Shown here one piece after another: positions 1 through 7,592 of a DNA stretch of 64,000 nucleotides. Positions within the stretch are counted from its first letter, which is position 1. The number at the start of each line of letters is the position of its first letter. The notes under the pieces are model-generated. The model made no database searches and was not told the origin of the DNA. It worked only from the letters and a program-made list of their open reading frames with translations. The translations under genes and the position numbers were made by a program. This DNA comes from JABDMD01 sp965203475 (lineage in GTDB: Bacteria; Pseudomonadota; Gammaproteobacteria; UBA4575), in assembly GCA_965203475.1 (NCBI GenBank), contig OZ241890.1, positions 744,001-808,000 on the forward strand, in the 5' to 3' direction.

Positions 1-788
1 GTGTACGCAAATCTTTTGAACTTACATCTGAAACGCCTACTTTGCATATGAGTTTTACAGGTAATCCTGGTACAGGTAAAACTACAATTGCGATGCGAAT
101 GGCAGAAATTTTGCACCGTTTAGAATACGTGCGTGAAGGGCATCTTATATCGGTCACACGCGATGATTTGGTTGGTCAGTATATTGGCCATACTGCACCT
201 AAAACGAAAGAAGTTATTAAAAAAGCTATGGGCGGGGTGCTGTTTATCGATGAAGCTTATTACCTCTATCGTCCAGAAAATGAGCGAGATTATGGACAAG
301 AAGCTATTGAAATTCTTTTGCAAGTTATGGAAAACAATCGAGATGACCTGGTCGTAATTTTAGCAGGTTACAAAGAGCGTATGGATACATTTTTTCGAAG
401 TAATCCGGGGTTTCGTTCGAGGATTGCGCATCATTTAGATTTTCCTGATTACACGGTTGAAGAATTGTTTGCTATAGCGAAACTTATGTTGGCGGAACAA
501 AACTATCGTTTAAGTGAAGAAGCTGAAGAGGCTGTAAATCAATACATAGATTTACGCATGAAAATGCCTCAGTTTGCTAATGCACGGTCATTGCGAAATG
601 CCCTAGATCGGGCTCGCTTACGCCAAGCTAATCGGTTATTTAAATCTAGTGCTAACCGTAAACTTACAAAACTAGATTTAATGACTATTGAAGCTGAGGA
701 TATTTACGCAAGCCGCGTGTTTAGCGAGGGCGCGTTAGATGAAAATCTAATTACATCATCGAACAAGGACATATTAGATTGTGTGTAA
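1..788 (+). CDS. cbbX: CbbX, red-type Rubisco activase (5' end missing)
   Basis: AAA+ ATPase that remodels inhibited red-type form I Rubisco by pulling on the large-subunit C-terminus. The reading frame is open from the window edge, so the N-terminus (roughly 60 residues in the family) is missing. Visible: Walker A GNPGTGKTT just after the edge, the pore-loop region YIGHTAPKTKE, Walker B GGVLFIDEA, the arginine-rich sensor segment FRSRIAHHLDFPDY, and the helical C-terminal lid. The frame runs through codons upstream of the TTG at 42, so that TTG is not the true start. It stands first in a cbb gene string, and a red-type Rubisco (cbbLS) is expected just upstream of this window. The stop at 786-788 is followed at once by the ATG of the next frame. 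Confidence 0.93.
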   Translation, partial: VRKSFELTSETPTLHMSFTGNPGTGKTTIAMRMAEILHRLEYVREGHLISVTRDDLVGQYIGHTAPKTKEVIKKAMGGVLFIDEAYYLYRPENERDYGQEAIEILLQVMENNRDDLVVILAGYKERMDTFFRSNPGFRSRIAHHLDFPDYTVEELFAIAKLMLAEQNYRLSEEAEEAVNQYIDLRMKMPQFANARSLRNALDRARLRQANRLFKSSANRKLTKLDLMTIEAEDIYASRVFSEGALDENLITSSNKDILDCV

Positions 789-1025
789 ATGTTAAATAGT
801 AATGATATGCAAAACGAAGAACACAAAGACTCAGCATTACCAGATGAAGTTAATAACCGAATTGTTGTTGAGGCAATAAATGATGGCTGGCAAAAATATG
901 CAGGTCGCAAAGAAAAGATAATCAGTATTAATTCTTTTGAAAAGCTCACATCTGAAAATGAGTCACTAAAATATTTTGGCATTACATCAGAAAACATTAT
1001 GAATGCGGCAAAATCTTACTCTTGA
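789..1025 (+). CDS. Transketolase C-terminal fragment (small protein or remnant)
   Basis: A 78-residue frame that begins directly at the cbbX stop (TAAATG). The second half matches the C-terminal end of transketolase in order: a VVEA...GWQKYAG segment, a short IISINSF stretch where transketolases have the IDRFGxSAP loop, then FGITSENIMNAAKS, equivalent to the family's terminal FGxTxENVVxxAK helix. The thiamine-binding and pyrimidine domains are absent, so it cannot be a working transketolase. Its place between cbbX and cbbA is where cbbT often lies, which suggests the eroded end of a former cbbT. The frame has no internal stops and could still be translated by coupling to cbbX. The first 25 residues are not recognised. 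Confidence 0.6.
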   Translation: MLNSNDMQNEEHKDSALPDEVNNRIVVEAINDGWQKYAGRKEKIISINSFEKLTSENESLKYFGITSENIMNAAKSYS

Positions 1026-1087
1026 TCAAAAGCTAGAGAAAAAAACAGAAGATCATTTGCTACTTGTATAAATAATTAAGGAACCAC

Positions 1088-2152
1088 ATGGCACTTATTA
1101 CATTAAGGCAATTACTTGAACACGCGGCTGAGCATGAATATGGCGTTCCGGCATTTAACGTAAATAATATGGAACAAATTCAAGCAATCATGGATGCTGC
1201 TGATGAAACAGACAGTCCCATAATTGTACAAGCATCTGCAGGTGCACGGAAATATGCAGGGCCAATATTTCTTCGACACCTGATTGAAGCTGCGATAGAA
1301 ACCTGGCCACATATTCCTGTTGTTGTGCATCAAGATCATGGAGCATCTCCTGCGGTTTGTTTGCGTTCAATTCAACTTGGCTTTAGTTCAGTCATGATGG
1401 ACGGTTCTTTAGGCGAAGACATGAAGTCACCAATGCCTCTTGACTACAACATTGATGTTACAAAAAAAGTCACAGACATCGCGCACGCATGTGGCGTCTC
1501 TGTAGAAGGTGAATTGGGTTGTTTAGGATCATTAGAAACAAAACAAGCTGGAGAAGAAGATGGTTCTGGTGCAGAAGGAGTTTTAACAGAAGATCAACTA
1601 CTGACTGATCCAGATGAAGCAGTAAAGTTTGTTAATGAAACAAAAGTTGACGCACTTGCGCTTGCAATTGGTACAAGCCATGGTGCTTATAAGTTTACCC
1701 GGCCACCTACGGGAGACATACTTGCGATAGATCGAATAAAAGAAATAAATAAACGTATTCCGGATACACATTTAGTAATGCATGGCTCTTCTTCCGTTCC
1801 ACAAGAGTGGTTGCAAATTATAAACAACTATGGCGGTGATATGGGTCAAACATATGGTGTCCCAGTTGAAGAAATTCAAGAAGGCATTCGAAATGGTGTA
1901 CGTAAAATTAATATTGACACAGATTTGCGAATGGCTAGTACAGGTGCAATACGTAAATATTTAAATGATGCTCCTCAGGACTTCGATCCTAGAAAATTTT
2001 TAACTGAATCAACTTTAGCCATGAAAGAAATATGTAAGTCTCGTTTTGAGGCTTTCGGGTCTGCGGGAAATGCGAGAAAAATAAAACCGATAAGTTTAGA
2101 AAGCATGTCTATACGATATCAAATGGGTGAACTTGAACCTAGAGTACATTAG
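1088..2152 (+). CDS. cbbA: Fructose-bisphosphate aldolase, class II, Calvin cycle subtype
   Basis: Zinc-dependent aldolase joining glyceraldehyde-3-phosphate with dihydroxyacetone phosphate (or erythrose-4-phosphate) in the Calvin cycle. The protein is 354 residues, the usual length for the CbbA/Fba subtype. It shows the N-terminal PAFNVNNMEQ segment, the zinc/catalytic motif VVVHQDHG near residue 80, EGELGCLG near residue 140, AIGTSHGAYKF near residue 200, MHGSSSVP near residue 240 and the glycine-rich phosphate loop with KINIDTDLR near residue 280. The start ATG follows a TAAGGA ribosome site. It lies 62 bases after the transketolase fragment and 33 bases before phosphoribulokinase, so the three are probably co-transcribed. 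Confidence 0.93.
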   Translation: MALITLRQLLEHAAEHEYGVPAFNVNNMEQIQAIMDAADETDSPIIVQASAGARKYAGPIFLRHLIEAAIETWPHIPVVVHQDHGASPAVCLRSIQLGFSSVMMDGSLGEDMKSPMPLDYNIDVTKKVTDIAHACGVSVEGELGCLGSLETKQAGEEDGSGAEGVLTEDQLLTDPDEAVKFVNETKVDALALAIGTSHGAYKFTRPPTGDILAIDRIKEINKRIPDTHLVMHGSSSVPQEWLQIINNYGGDMGQTYGVPVEEIQEGIRNGVRKINIDTDLRMASTGAIRKYLNDAPQDFDPRKFLTESTLAMKEICKSRFEAFGSAGNARKIKPISLESMSIRYQMGELEPRVH

Positions 2153-2185
2153 TTAGATTTAATACAAGTTCCGAGGAGGTCGATA

Positions 2186-3118
2186 ATGTCTGTTAAATAT
2201 CCAATCATAGCTGTGACAGGATCATCGGGTGCGGGCACAACAAAAATTAAAAGTTCATTTGAACAAATATTTATGAGAGAGGAAATATTCCCGTGTGTAT
2301 TAGAGGGAGACAGTTTTCATCGTTATGATCGTCATAAAATGAAAGCTAAAACAGATGTTGCATTTAAAGAGCGTAAAAATTTTAGCCATTTTGGCCCAGA
2401 AGCAAACTTATTTAAAGAGCTAGAAACAGAATTTAAAAACTACAGTGCATCAGGAAAATGTAAAGTTCGTAAATATTTGCACAATGAGGAAGAAGCCATT
2501 TTATATGGCCAGAGCACAGGTACATTTACTCCATGGGAAGAATTTTCACAAAATACTGATTTATTATTTTATGAAGGGCTACATGGTGGAGTTAAGGATG
2601 AAAATGTAGATATCGCATCTCATGTTGATTTGTTAGTAGGGGTTGTTCCTGTTGTTAATCTAGAATGGATTCAAAAGATTCATCGAGATATTGCCGAGCG
2701 AGGATACCAAAATGATGATGTCACAGATACAATATTGCGCCGCATGTATGATTATATACATTACATAACGCCGCAATTTTCAAATACAGATGTTAATTTT
2801 CAACGAGTTCCAACAGTTGATACTTCTAATCCTTTTATTGCTAGAGATATACCAACTAGCGATGAAAGTTTCGTTGTAATTCGTTTTAGAGATCCAGATA
2901 AATTTAATATAGATTTTTGCTATTTACTAGCAATGATTAAAGATTCTTTTATGTCTAGAAGAAATTCAATTGTTGTTCCTGGCGGGAAAATGGGACTTAC
3001 GATTGAGTTAATATTTGCGCCAATAATTAAAAATATGGTGCAGAGATCTAGAGAGGAAAAAAATAGTAATAATGCAATAGAAGAAGAGCCTTCATATTCT
3101 AAAATGCACATAGTGTAA
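2186..3118 (+). CDS. cbbP: Phosphoribulokinase (class I, bacterial type)
   Basis: Phosphorylates ribulose-5-phosphate to ribulose-1,5-bisphosphate, the reaction specific to the Calvin cycle. At 310 residues it has the length of octameric proteobacterial enzymes. The P-loop GSSGAGTT is near residue 12, EGDSFHRYDR near residue 42, and the Walker B-like LLFYEGLHGG near residue 130; VPTVDTSNPF and a C-terminal GGKMGLTIELI segment follow. A strong GAGGAGGT ribosome site precedes the ATG. Its presence beside cbbX and cbbA shows that the host fixes CO2 through Rubisco, which should lie upstream of the window. Confidence 0.94.
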   Translation: MSVKYPIIAVTGSSGAGTTKIKSSFEQIFMREEIFPCVLEGDSFHRYDRHKMKAKTDVAFKERKNFSHFGPEANLFKELETEFKNYSASGKCKVRKYLHNEEEAILYGQSTGTFTPWEEFSQNTDLLFYEGLHGGVKDENVDIASHVDLLVGVVPVVNLEWIQKIHRDIAERGYQNDDVTDTILRRMYDYIHYITPQFSNTDVNFQRVPTVDTSNPFIARDIPTSDESFVVIRFRDPDKFNIDFCYLLAMIKDSFMSRRNSIVVPGGKMGLTIELIFAPIIKNMVQRSREEKNSNNAIEEEPSYSKMHIV

Positions 3119-3135
3119 AGAATTATTATCGAACA

Positions 3136-3393
3136 ATGAAAATAGATCAGCATATTCAAATTAGAGAAATAGATCTCGAGTTAAATGTACGTATGCTCAA
3201 TAATGAAATGGCTATTAATCGATCGCGAGGAGTGCTTAGAAAGATGTATCCAGGGCAACGGCTGCATATTTCTGCATCCAATTCAGAATATTTAAATGAT
3301 TACAAAGCCCTATGCAAGAATTCTTTATATAAGTTGATAGATTACTATGAAGATAAAAATAAGTACTGCTATGTAATTGAAAAACTAAATTAA
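3136..3393 (+). CDS. TusA-like small protein lacking the CPxP motif
   Basis: An 85-residue cytoplasmic protein 17 bases after cbbP, probably the last gene of the operon. The order of elements resembles the TusA/SirA fold: a first strand, a helix ending in a GVLRKMYPGQRLHI turn and strand (compare the family's kaLxxmxxGexLxV), then a helix carrying a Cys (YKALCKNSLYKL) and a final hydrophobic strand (YCYVIEKLN). The catalytic Cys-Pro-x-Pro expected near the N-terminus is absent; LNVRMLNNEM stands there instead. It therefore should not transfer sulfur as TusA does. It could be a divergent structural relative or an unrelated protein of similar pattern. Confidence 0.45.
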   Translation: MKIDQHIQIREIDLELNVRMLNNEMAINRSRGVLRKMYPGQRLHISASNSEYLNDYKALCKNSLYKLIDYYEDKNKYCYVIEKLN

Positions 3394-3545
3394 TTCGCAA
3401 TTCTCATAAATATATTTCAAATCAAAATGTAAAATTACTTAATAATTAATGCATTAAGATGATTTATTAGTACACGTAAAATAAACTTAAAATAAAAACT
3501 TAGATACTTAGTTTAAATATTTAATATTGTACGATAGATAATTAG

Positions 3546-4085
3546 TTATTCTAGATTTGCGTGCAGTTTTCGCATGTAGCATTCAGTTAAACCTCTTTGT
3601 TTGACAACTTCCGCTACAACTGATTCGAGAAAAACTAAGGTTGACAGCTCGAATACTGTTCCCAATGGCATGCTTTCAGGTGCATCGAAACTAGAAGGAT
3701 TAAGATTGCCCATTGGCAAAACCATGTCCGCAACATTCCCGATTCTGGATTCACTCTTCATGGTTACGAGAAGAATCGTTGCCCCTGAAGCTTTTGCTTT
3801 ATTGGCTAAAGGCAGTAAAGTTTCGGTACCACCGGAGCCAGAAACTATAATGAGTAAGTCATCCCCATTGATGCTTGGGGTTACTGTATCGCCAACAATG
3901 TATACCTGAGAACCACAATGCATTAATCGCATGACAAAAAAGCGCGCAACCAACTTTGAGCGACCGGCTCCGGCTATGAAAATTCTTTTAGCGTTATCGA
4001 TAGCAGAAATAAGACGCGCTGTATAATTTTCATCGGTGTCTCTAAGTACAGATGCTAATTTGCTCAGGATTACTTCTTGGTGCAT
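3546..4085 (-). CDS. hxlB: 6-phospho-3-hexuloisomerase
   Basis: Isomerises hexulose-6-phosphate (3-hexulose form) to fructose-6-phosphate, the second step of formaldehyde fixation in the ribulose monophosphate pathway. The 179-residue SIS-domain protein has the family length. Visible: FIAGAGRSKLVARFFVMRLMH near residue 36 (sugar phosphate loop), the VYIVGDTVTPS segment, the second phosphate loop IIVSGSGGTE near residue 78, and ATILLVTMKSESRIG. The C-terminal helix ends in CYMRKLHANLE. It lies downstream of hxlA on the same strand, separated by a strong hairpin, an arrangement typical of hps-phi pairs. Confidence 0.9.
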   Translation of the reverse strand: MHQEVILSKLASVLRDTDENYTARLISAIDNAKRIFIAGAGRSKLVARFFVMRLMHCGSQVYIVGDTVTPSINGDDLLIIVSGSGGTETLLPLANKAKASGATILLVTMKSESRIGNVADMVLPMGNLNPSSFDAPESMPLGTVFELSTLVFLESVVAEVVKQRGLTECYMRKLHANLE

Positions 4086-4132
4086 ATAGAGTGAATTATT
4101 TATGGAAATGGAAATTTATAATTCAGATTACA

Positions 4133-4158
4133 ACTCACTCTCTCGTGCTAGAGTGAGT
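4133..4158 (-). other. Intercistronic hairpin between hxlA and hxlB
   Basis: A perfect 9-bp inverted repeat, ACTCACTCT with AGAGTGAGT and an 8-base loop, lies in the 94-base hxlA-hxlB gap. A T-run follows it on the plus strand only (AGTTTTT), so on the transcribed minus strand it lacks a terminator tail. It is better read as an mRNA-stabilising or attenuating element that sets the ratio of the two enzymes. Confidence 0.5.
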
Positions 4159-4179
4159 AGTTTTTGTGCGTACGGAGAT

Positions 4180-4833
4180 TTACGCGGCGGCTGCGGCTGA
4201 ATGTGTCATGGTTTTAATCTCTTTGGCAGCTTTAGCAGGGTCTTGTGCTCCATAAATTGCCGCACCTGCAACAACAATATTTGCGCCTGCATTTACAACT
4301 TGACCAACGGTTTCAGGTTTAATTCCGCCGGCAACCGATACTTCAACGTCCAACCCAAGACCCACTATCATTTCAAGATCAGTGAATGGTGTCTGACCGG
4401 CTGCTTGTTGGTCTAGGCCGGTGTGTACACCGATGATGTGTGCGCCCAGCACAGCAATTTCTTTGGCAAGTTCTTTTTTGTTAGTAACGTTGATCAAGTC
4501 GACCTGTGCCTTCTTGCCATAAGTATTGGCGACCTCGACAACACCTTTAATGGTGCCAGCATCGGCAGCACCTAATACAGTGCATATATCTGCACCGGCT
4601 TTATAAAAAGGCTCAGCTTCGTAATAGCCTGCATCCATGGTTTTTAAATCTGCCAGGATCAAGTTATTCGGAAAACGCTCACGAAGTGCATTTAATATTT
4701 TTATTCCGTTATGTTTTACGCAAGGTGTACCGATTTCAAGAATATCTAGGTGAGTGGCAGTTTTTTCGGCCAAACTCATGGTTACATCAAAATCCAATGA
4801 ATCTAATGCAACTTGAACCAATGCTTTTGCCAT
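4180..4833 (-). CDS. hxlA: 3-hexulose-6-phosphate synthase
   Basis: Condenses formaldehyde with ribulose-5-phosphate to give hexulose-6-phosphate, the entry reaction of the ribulose monophosphate pathway. It belongs to the orotidine phosphate decarboxylase superfamily: ALVQVALDSLDFD at the N-terminus, ILADLKTMDAGYYEAEPFYKAGAD near residue 60 (the Asp-x-Lys-x-x-Asp active site), IIGVHTGLDQQAAG, and the C-terminal phosphate site SVAGGIKPETV and IVVAGAAIYGA. I chose the ATG at 4833 over the one at 4842 because the AAAGGA ribosome site sits about 10 bases from it and family members begin MAKxLxQVALD. The protein ends in an alanine run. This gene makes the host able to assimilate formaldehyde, including any released by the dehalogenase at 22.8 kb. 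Confidence 0.93.
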   Translation of the reverse strand: MAKALVQVALDSLDFDVTMSLAEKTATHLDILEIGTPCVKHNGIKILNALRERFPNNLILADLKTMDAGYYEAEPFYKAGADICTVLGAADAGTIKGVVEVANTYGKKAQVDLINVTNKKELAKEIAVLGAHIIGVHTGLDQQAAGQTPFTDLEMIVGLGLDVEVSVAGGIKPETVGQVVNAGANIVVAGAAIYGAQDPAKAAKEIKTMTHSAAAAA

Positions 4834-5496
4834 AACTTTCATTGTCCTTTTAGAATGAAGTAATTACTTTGTACGAAGTATATTAATACACTGGTAGCTA
4901 AATAGAACAATCATTTAATCTTATAGTTACTATTAGGTTTAATTCGAAACTTAAATACATATATCGAAAATAAATTAAACCTAACTTTCAGTAATTATTT
5001 TTATATTAGAATTAATAAATGATTGAGAACTAATGATCAGAAAGTATCAAAATAAACAAATAATAATAAATGTAAAATTACATATAAGGCTGTTTCCTTA
5101 CTCTTAGCACAAAATATTATTATTAATATTTATGTGTACGAATGTCAGGAGATAATAATTTCTATAATTCAATAATAATCGCAACATTCAATTAATATTG
5201 TTTAAGAATTTATATTTTCAACGTATAAATATTAATAACATTAAAAGATAATGACGTATCAATTTTATATATTTATTTAAATTCCTTAATTAATCAGGCG
5301 TTAGAATATTGCTTAAATTCTATAAACTTTTACAAAAGAGATATCTTTGATTGTAAGTAGTTATCACTTCTATAAGTAAATTATTACTTCTATAAGTAAA
5401 TATTTATTATTTCTATAATAAATAACAATTATTAAATTAACTTTATTGTCAGCATAATGCTCTTTACATTATTAGAGTTAACAATATACTCCTCCA
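4834..5496. other. AT-rich intergenic region, no gene seen
   Basis: About 660 bases upstream of hxlA, very rich in A and T with stops in all frames. I see no coding frame, RNA gene or convincing terminator. It should hold the hxlA promoter on the minus strand near 4860-4950, and a short tandem repeat at 5366-5400. Confidence 0.5.
5366..5400. repeat. Short tandem repeat, 15-base unit, period 20
   Basis: Two identical copies of ACTTCTATAAGTAAA start at 5366 and 5386. Each unit is itself a small inverted repeat (ACTT...AAGT). A third partial copy, TTTCTATAATAAAT, follows. It lies about 100 bases ahead of the first SAM-II-like aptamer and could be an operator or a chance AT-rich repeat. Confidence 0.5.
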
Positions 5497-5553
5497 AGCG
5501 CCGATTTGAGTAGCAGATTGCGGGCGCTGAAGTAAGTACAGCTAAAGCGGGAA
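5497..5553 (+). promoter_or_regulatory. SAM-II-type riboswitch aptamer (first of two)
   Basis: Matches the SAM-II core as I recall it from the metX riboswitch: stem GCGCC (5499-5503) with GGCGC (5524-5528), the GATTT stretch right after the first stem strand, TTGC just before the closing strand (5519-5522), then an A-rich joiner and GCTAAAGCGGG (5542-5552), the 3' pseudoknot strand. SAM-II RNAs sense S-adenosylmethionine and usually control methionine biosynthesis genes. A Rho-independent terminator follows 20 bases later (5573-5605), which suggests transcriptional control. Confidence 0.8.
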
Positions 5554-5572
5554 AAATAGGAAATAAATTAAG

Positions 5573-5605
5573 CCCACTTGTACGCACAATAGGTGGGTTT
5601 TTTTT
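5573..5605 (+). terminator. Terminator between the two SAM-II-type aptamers
   Basis: Stem CCCAC (5573-5577) with GTGGG (5593-5597), an extended loop with partial pairing, and eight T residues. It sits directly between the two aptamers and is probably the expression platform of the first one. Confidence 0.75.
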
Positions 5606-5664
5606 GGTCGCCGTTTTAACAAACAACTTGCAGGGCGACATAATAGTACTGCTAAAGCGTTGCC
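5606..5664 (+). promoter_or_regulatory. SAM-II/SAM-V-type riboswitch aptamer (second of two)
   Basis: Repeats the layout of the first aptamer with different stem bases: GTCGCC (5607-5612) with GGCGAC (5634-5639), GTTTTAAC after the first strand, CTTGC before the closing strand (TTGC at 5628-5631), then ATAATAGTACT and GCTAAAGCG (5651-5659). The conserved core (TTGC and GCTAAAG) is kept while the stem is changed by paired substitutions, which supports a real RNA. It lies about 57 bases before the ATG at 5722; AGCCC (5672-5676) can pair with GGGCT just before the AGGAGA ribosome site, so translational control is possible, as in SAM-V RNAs that follow SAM-II in marine bacteria. Confidence 0.72.
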
Positions 5665-5721
5665 GTTTTTAAGCCCAACTAACGTGCCAGCGTCAAATCC
5701 ATAGGGCTAGGAGACGATAGC

Positions 5722-6456
5722 ATGCTTAATGTATTCAATCGAAATATTTTTAAGAAAACACATATATACAATTTATTATTTTTACCTCTGTTTATCTGTA
5801 ATGTTTCTAATGTATTTGCAGATTCTATGCATTACAAGCATTCTGCATCAAACATTACAAATTCTGTAAGTATATTTCCAAATAATCTTAAAGAAATTAC
5901 GTACACAAAATTAAAATCATTGAAAAGAGAGCTTGAGTCAAAATCAGACCCTCTTCTTCAAACTCAAAATGCTTTGAATTCAAGTGAGAAAAAGTTATTA
6001 AACAGTTTGTTTGCTTATGATAATGTCAGACTACAAATTGCAGAGGTAATCATTGATCTTGTAGAAGAATATAATGTAACAGGCAATTACAAAAAGAAAT
6101 TACTTGGCTATAGCACAACATTTAATTCCAGAATTAAACCTGCTCGTAACAACGTCCGCACTCTAGATGAATACAAAGCGTACGACAAACATTTTGCAGT
6201 TGCTTATATTTCACTATTATATACATTTAAAGAAAATCCGGATTTTTATGAAAATTATATGAGAGATATAAACAATCTTGAGTCAACGATTGGAAAATAT
6301 ATAAAACAATTAGCAACGGCATATGGAGAATTAGAAAAATCACAACATGAATATGTATCAATATTAACTGCACAGAAAAATAAAGAATTAATTGTAAAGA
6401 TAGACAATGAAATTAAAATACGTAAAGCAAGAATCATTTCAAAAAAACAATATTGA
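5722..6456 (+). CDS. Secreted protein of unknown function, helical
   Basis: A 244-residue protein I do not recognise. The N-terminus has a signal peptide (basic start, hydrophobic LLFLPLFICNVSNVFA, likely cleavage after VFA near residue 34). The rest is rich in Lys, Glu and Asn with long predicted helices, including a C-terminal coiled-coil-like stretch of charged residues from about 200 to 240. The start ATG has an AGGAGA ribosome site 8 bases upstream. It is the first gene after two SAM-II-type aptamers, although nothing in the protein suggests methionine metabolism. It may have been inserted between the riboswitches and the trans-sulfuration pseudogene that follows. Confidence 0.6.
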   Translation: MLNVFNRNIFKKTHIYNLLFLPLFICNVSNVFADSMHYKHSASNITNSVSIFPNNLKEITYTKLKSLKRELESKSDPLLQTQNALNSSEKKLLNSLFAYDNVRLQIAEVIIDLVEEYNVTGNYKKKLLGYSTTFNSRIKPARNNVRTLDEYKAYDKHFAVAYISLLYTFKENPDFYENYMRDINNLESTIGKYIKQLATAYGELEKSQHEYVSILTAQKNKELIVKIDNEIKIRKARIISKKQY

Positions 6457-6527
6457 TCTGTAATAATATTGCGAGTGTTCGCTCCTATTTATTAATCTCA
6501 TAAACATATTATCTTAAAGATATCAGC

Positions 6528-7210
6528 ATGAAGAAACCGGTTAACTTTAATCTAGTTACCCGCCGTATTCATGCAGGCTACACTCTTGATGAAAAAGGCG
6601 CCTAGTTTGCATCTCTTTACAATTATTCAATATTTGGTTTTTCAGATACTAAGCTTGATGTTGTAGAGAAGAAGGGCGAGGGCAGCTTTTATGCTCGATT
6701 TGATCTTAACCCAACAGTCCTTCCCTAGAGAAAAACTTGCTGTTATTGAAGCAGGCGAAGCTGCCTGAGTGTGTAGCCTTGGAATGGCCACAGAAGCCGC
6801 TACTTTTTCAGCTCATTGAAGTCTGGTGTGCATATTATATGTATAGGTCGTTTATGTAGTGGCACTTATGGAGTAGTCGAAACTAATTTAACTACTCTTG
6901 AAATTGCGACAACTCTCATATTCGGTAATGAAATTAATAAGCTTAGTGATTTCATAACAAGTAATACATGCATCATTTTCTTTGAAATCCCGACAAATCC
7001 AAATATGCAGGTATTTGATATAGCAGCAATAGCCGCTGCTGAAAAAAATATACTCTTCTAACGGTAATAGACAATACTTTTGCGACATCTGTTAACCAGA
7101 ACCCCTTAGTCTGAAACAGGCCTCTTGGTGCATAGCACCACATAATATTTGGACTGATCTTGACAGGCATTAAGCTATTAAAACTCTTTATTCTGGCGTT
7201 AGTAATAACT
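6528..7210 (+). pseudogene. Trans-sulfuration PLP enzyme pseudogene (MetZ/MetB/MegL family)
   Basis: Translated pieces line up in order with the Cys/Met-metabolism PLP enzyme family but are broken by stops and shifts. From ATG 6528: NLVTRRIHAGYTLDEKGA then TAG at 6603; FYARFDLNPT near 6690-6715, then a stop, and after a shift REKLAVIEAGEAA and SLGMATEAATF near 6725-6810. LKSG/HIICIG...GTYGVVET follows, then the long piece ending FFEIPTNPNMQVFDIAAIAAAEKNILF (6816-7061), then VIDNTFAT and VHSTT before the match fades. The family's PLP-site order is thus kept but the gene is dead. It lies downstream of two SAM-II-type riboswitches, which commonly control such genes. Confidence 0.8.
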
Positions 7211-7293
7211 ACTAATGGCCGAAAACGAACATTCACACAACGAGATATTCGCATGATTACTAATGAACAAAAATTCACGACACTAAATGCTGT

Positions 7294-7363
7294 GTCTAAA
7301 TCTTTTTAAATACTTCAGGAGCTAAGAAGCGGTATCCTGTAACCCTTGTTTTGGTAAGTCATA
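7294..7363. repeat. Dispersed repeat shared with 27206-27275
   Basis: About 70 bases (GTCTAAATCTTTTTAAATAC... to AAGTCATA) match 27206-27275 with about ten differences and two one-base gaps. On the minus strand the second copy reads LPPEAFKKILD inside the decayed tyrosine integrase, so this copy is probably the scar of a related integrase gene. The remaining part of 7211-7592 holds no frame that I can support. Confidence 0.65.
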
Positions 7364-7592
7364 TCAGTTTCAACAATCGCTAACGATCCAAAGCGTAAAA
7401 TCAAATAATTATAGAAGTATTGTAATATAATAAATTTGTTCAACAAAGAGCTTGGCTAACTTAAGCCAATAACTTCCACTTGAACTACAAGTATGCATAT
7501 ACGTGATGGCCTACATATGTATCAATAATGATTATGTGTAAGTTTACATCCTAATCCAGCTTATTTGTTAGGATTAAGAAAAGGAGATGAAG

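Noticed and set aside
4133..4170. Rho-independent terminator for hxlA
   Set aside because: The T-run lies on the wrong side for minus-strand transcription; kept only as an intercistronic hairpin.
5432..5641. 69-codon minus-strand frame upstream of 5722
   Set aside because: It is antisense to both SAM-II-type aptamers and the terminator; the structured RNA explains why the frame looks conserved.
6816..7061. 81-codon frame as an independent gene
   Set aside because: Its product is an internal piece of a trans-sulfuration enzyme; neighbouring pieces in other frames show a pseudogene.
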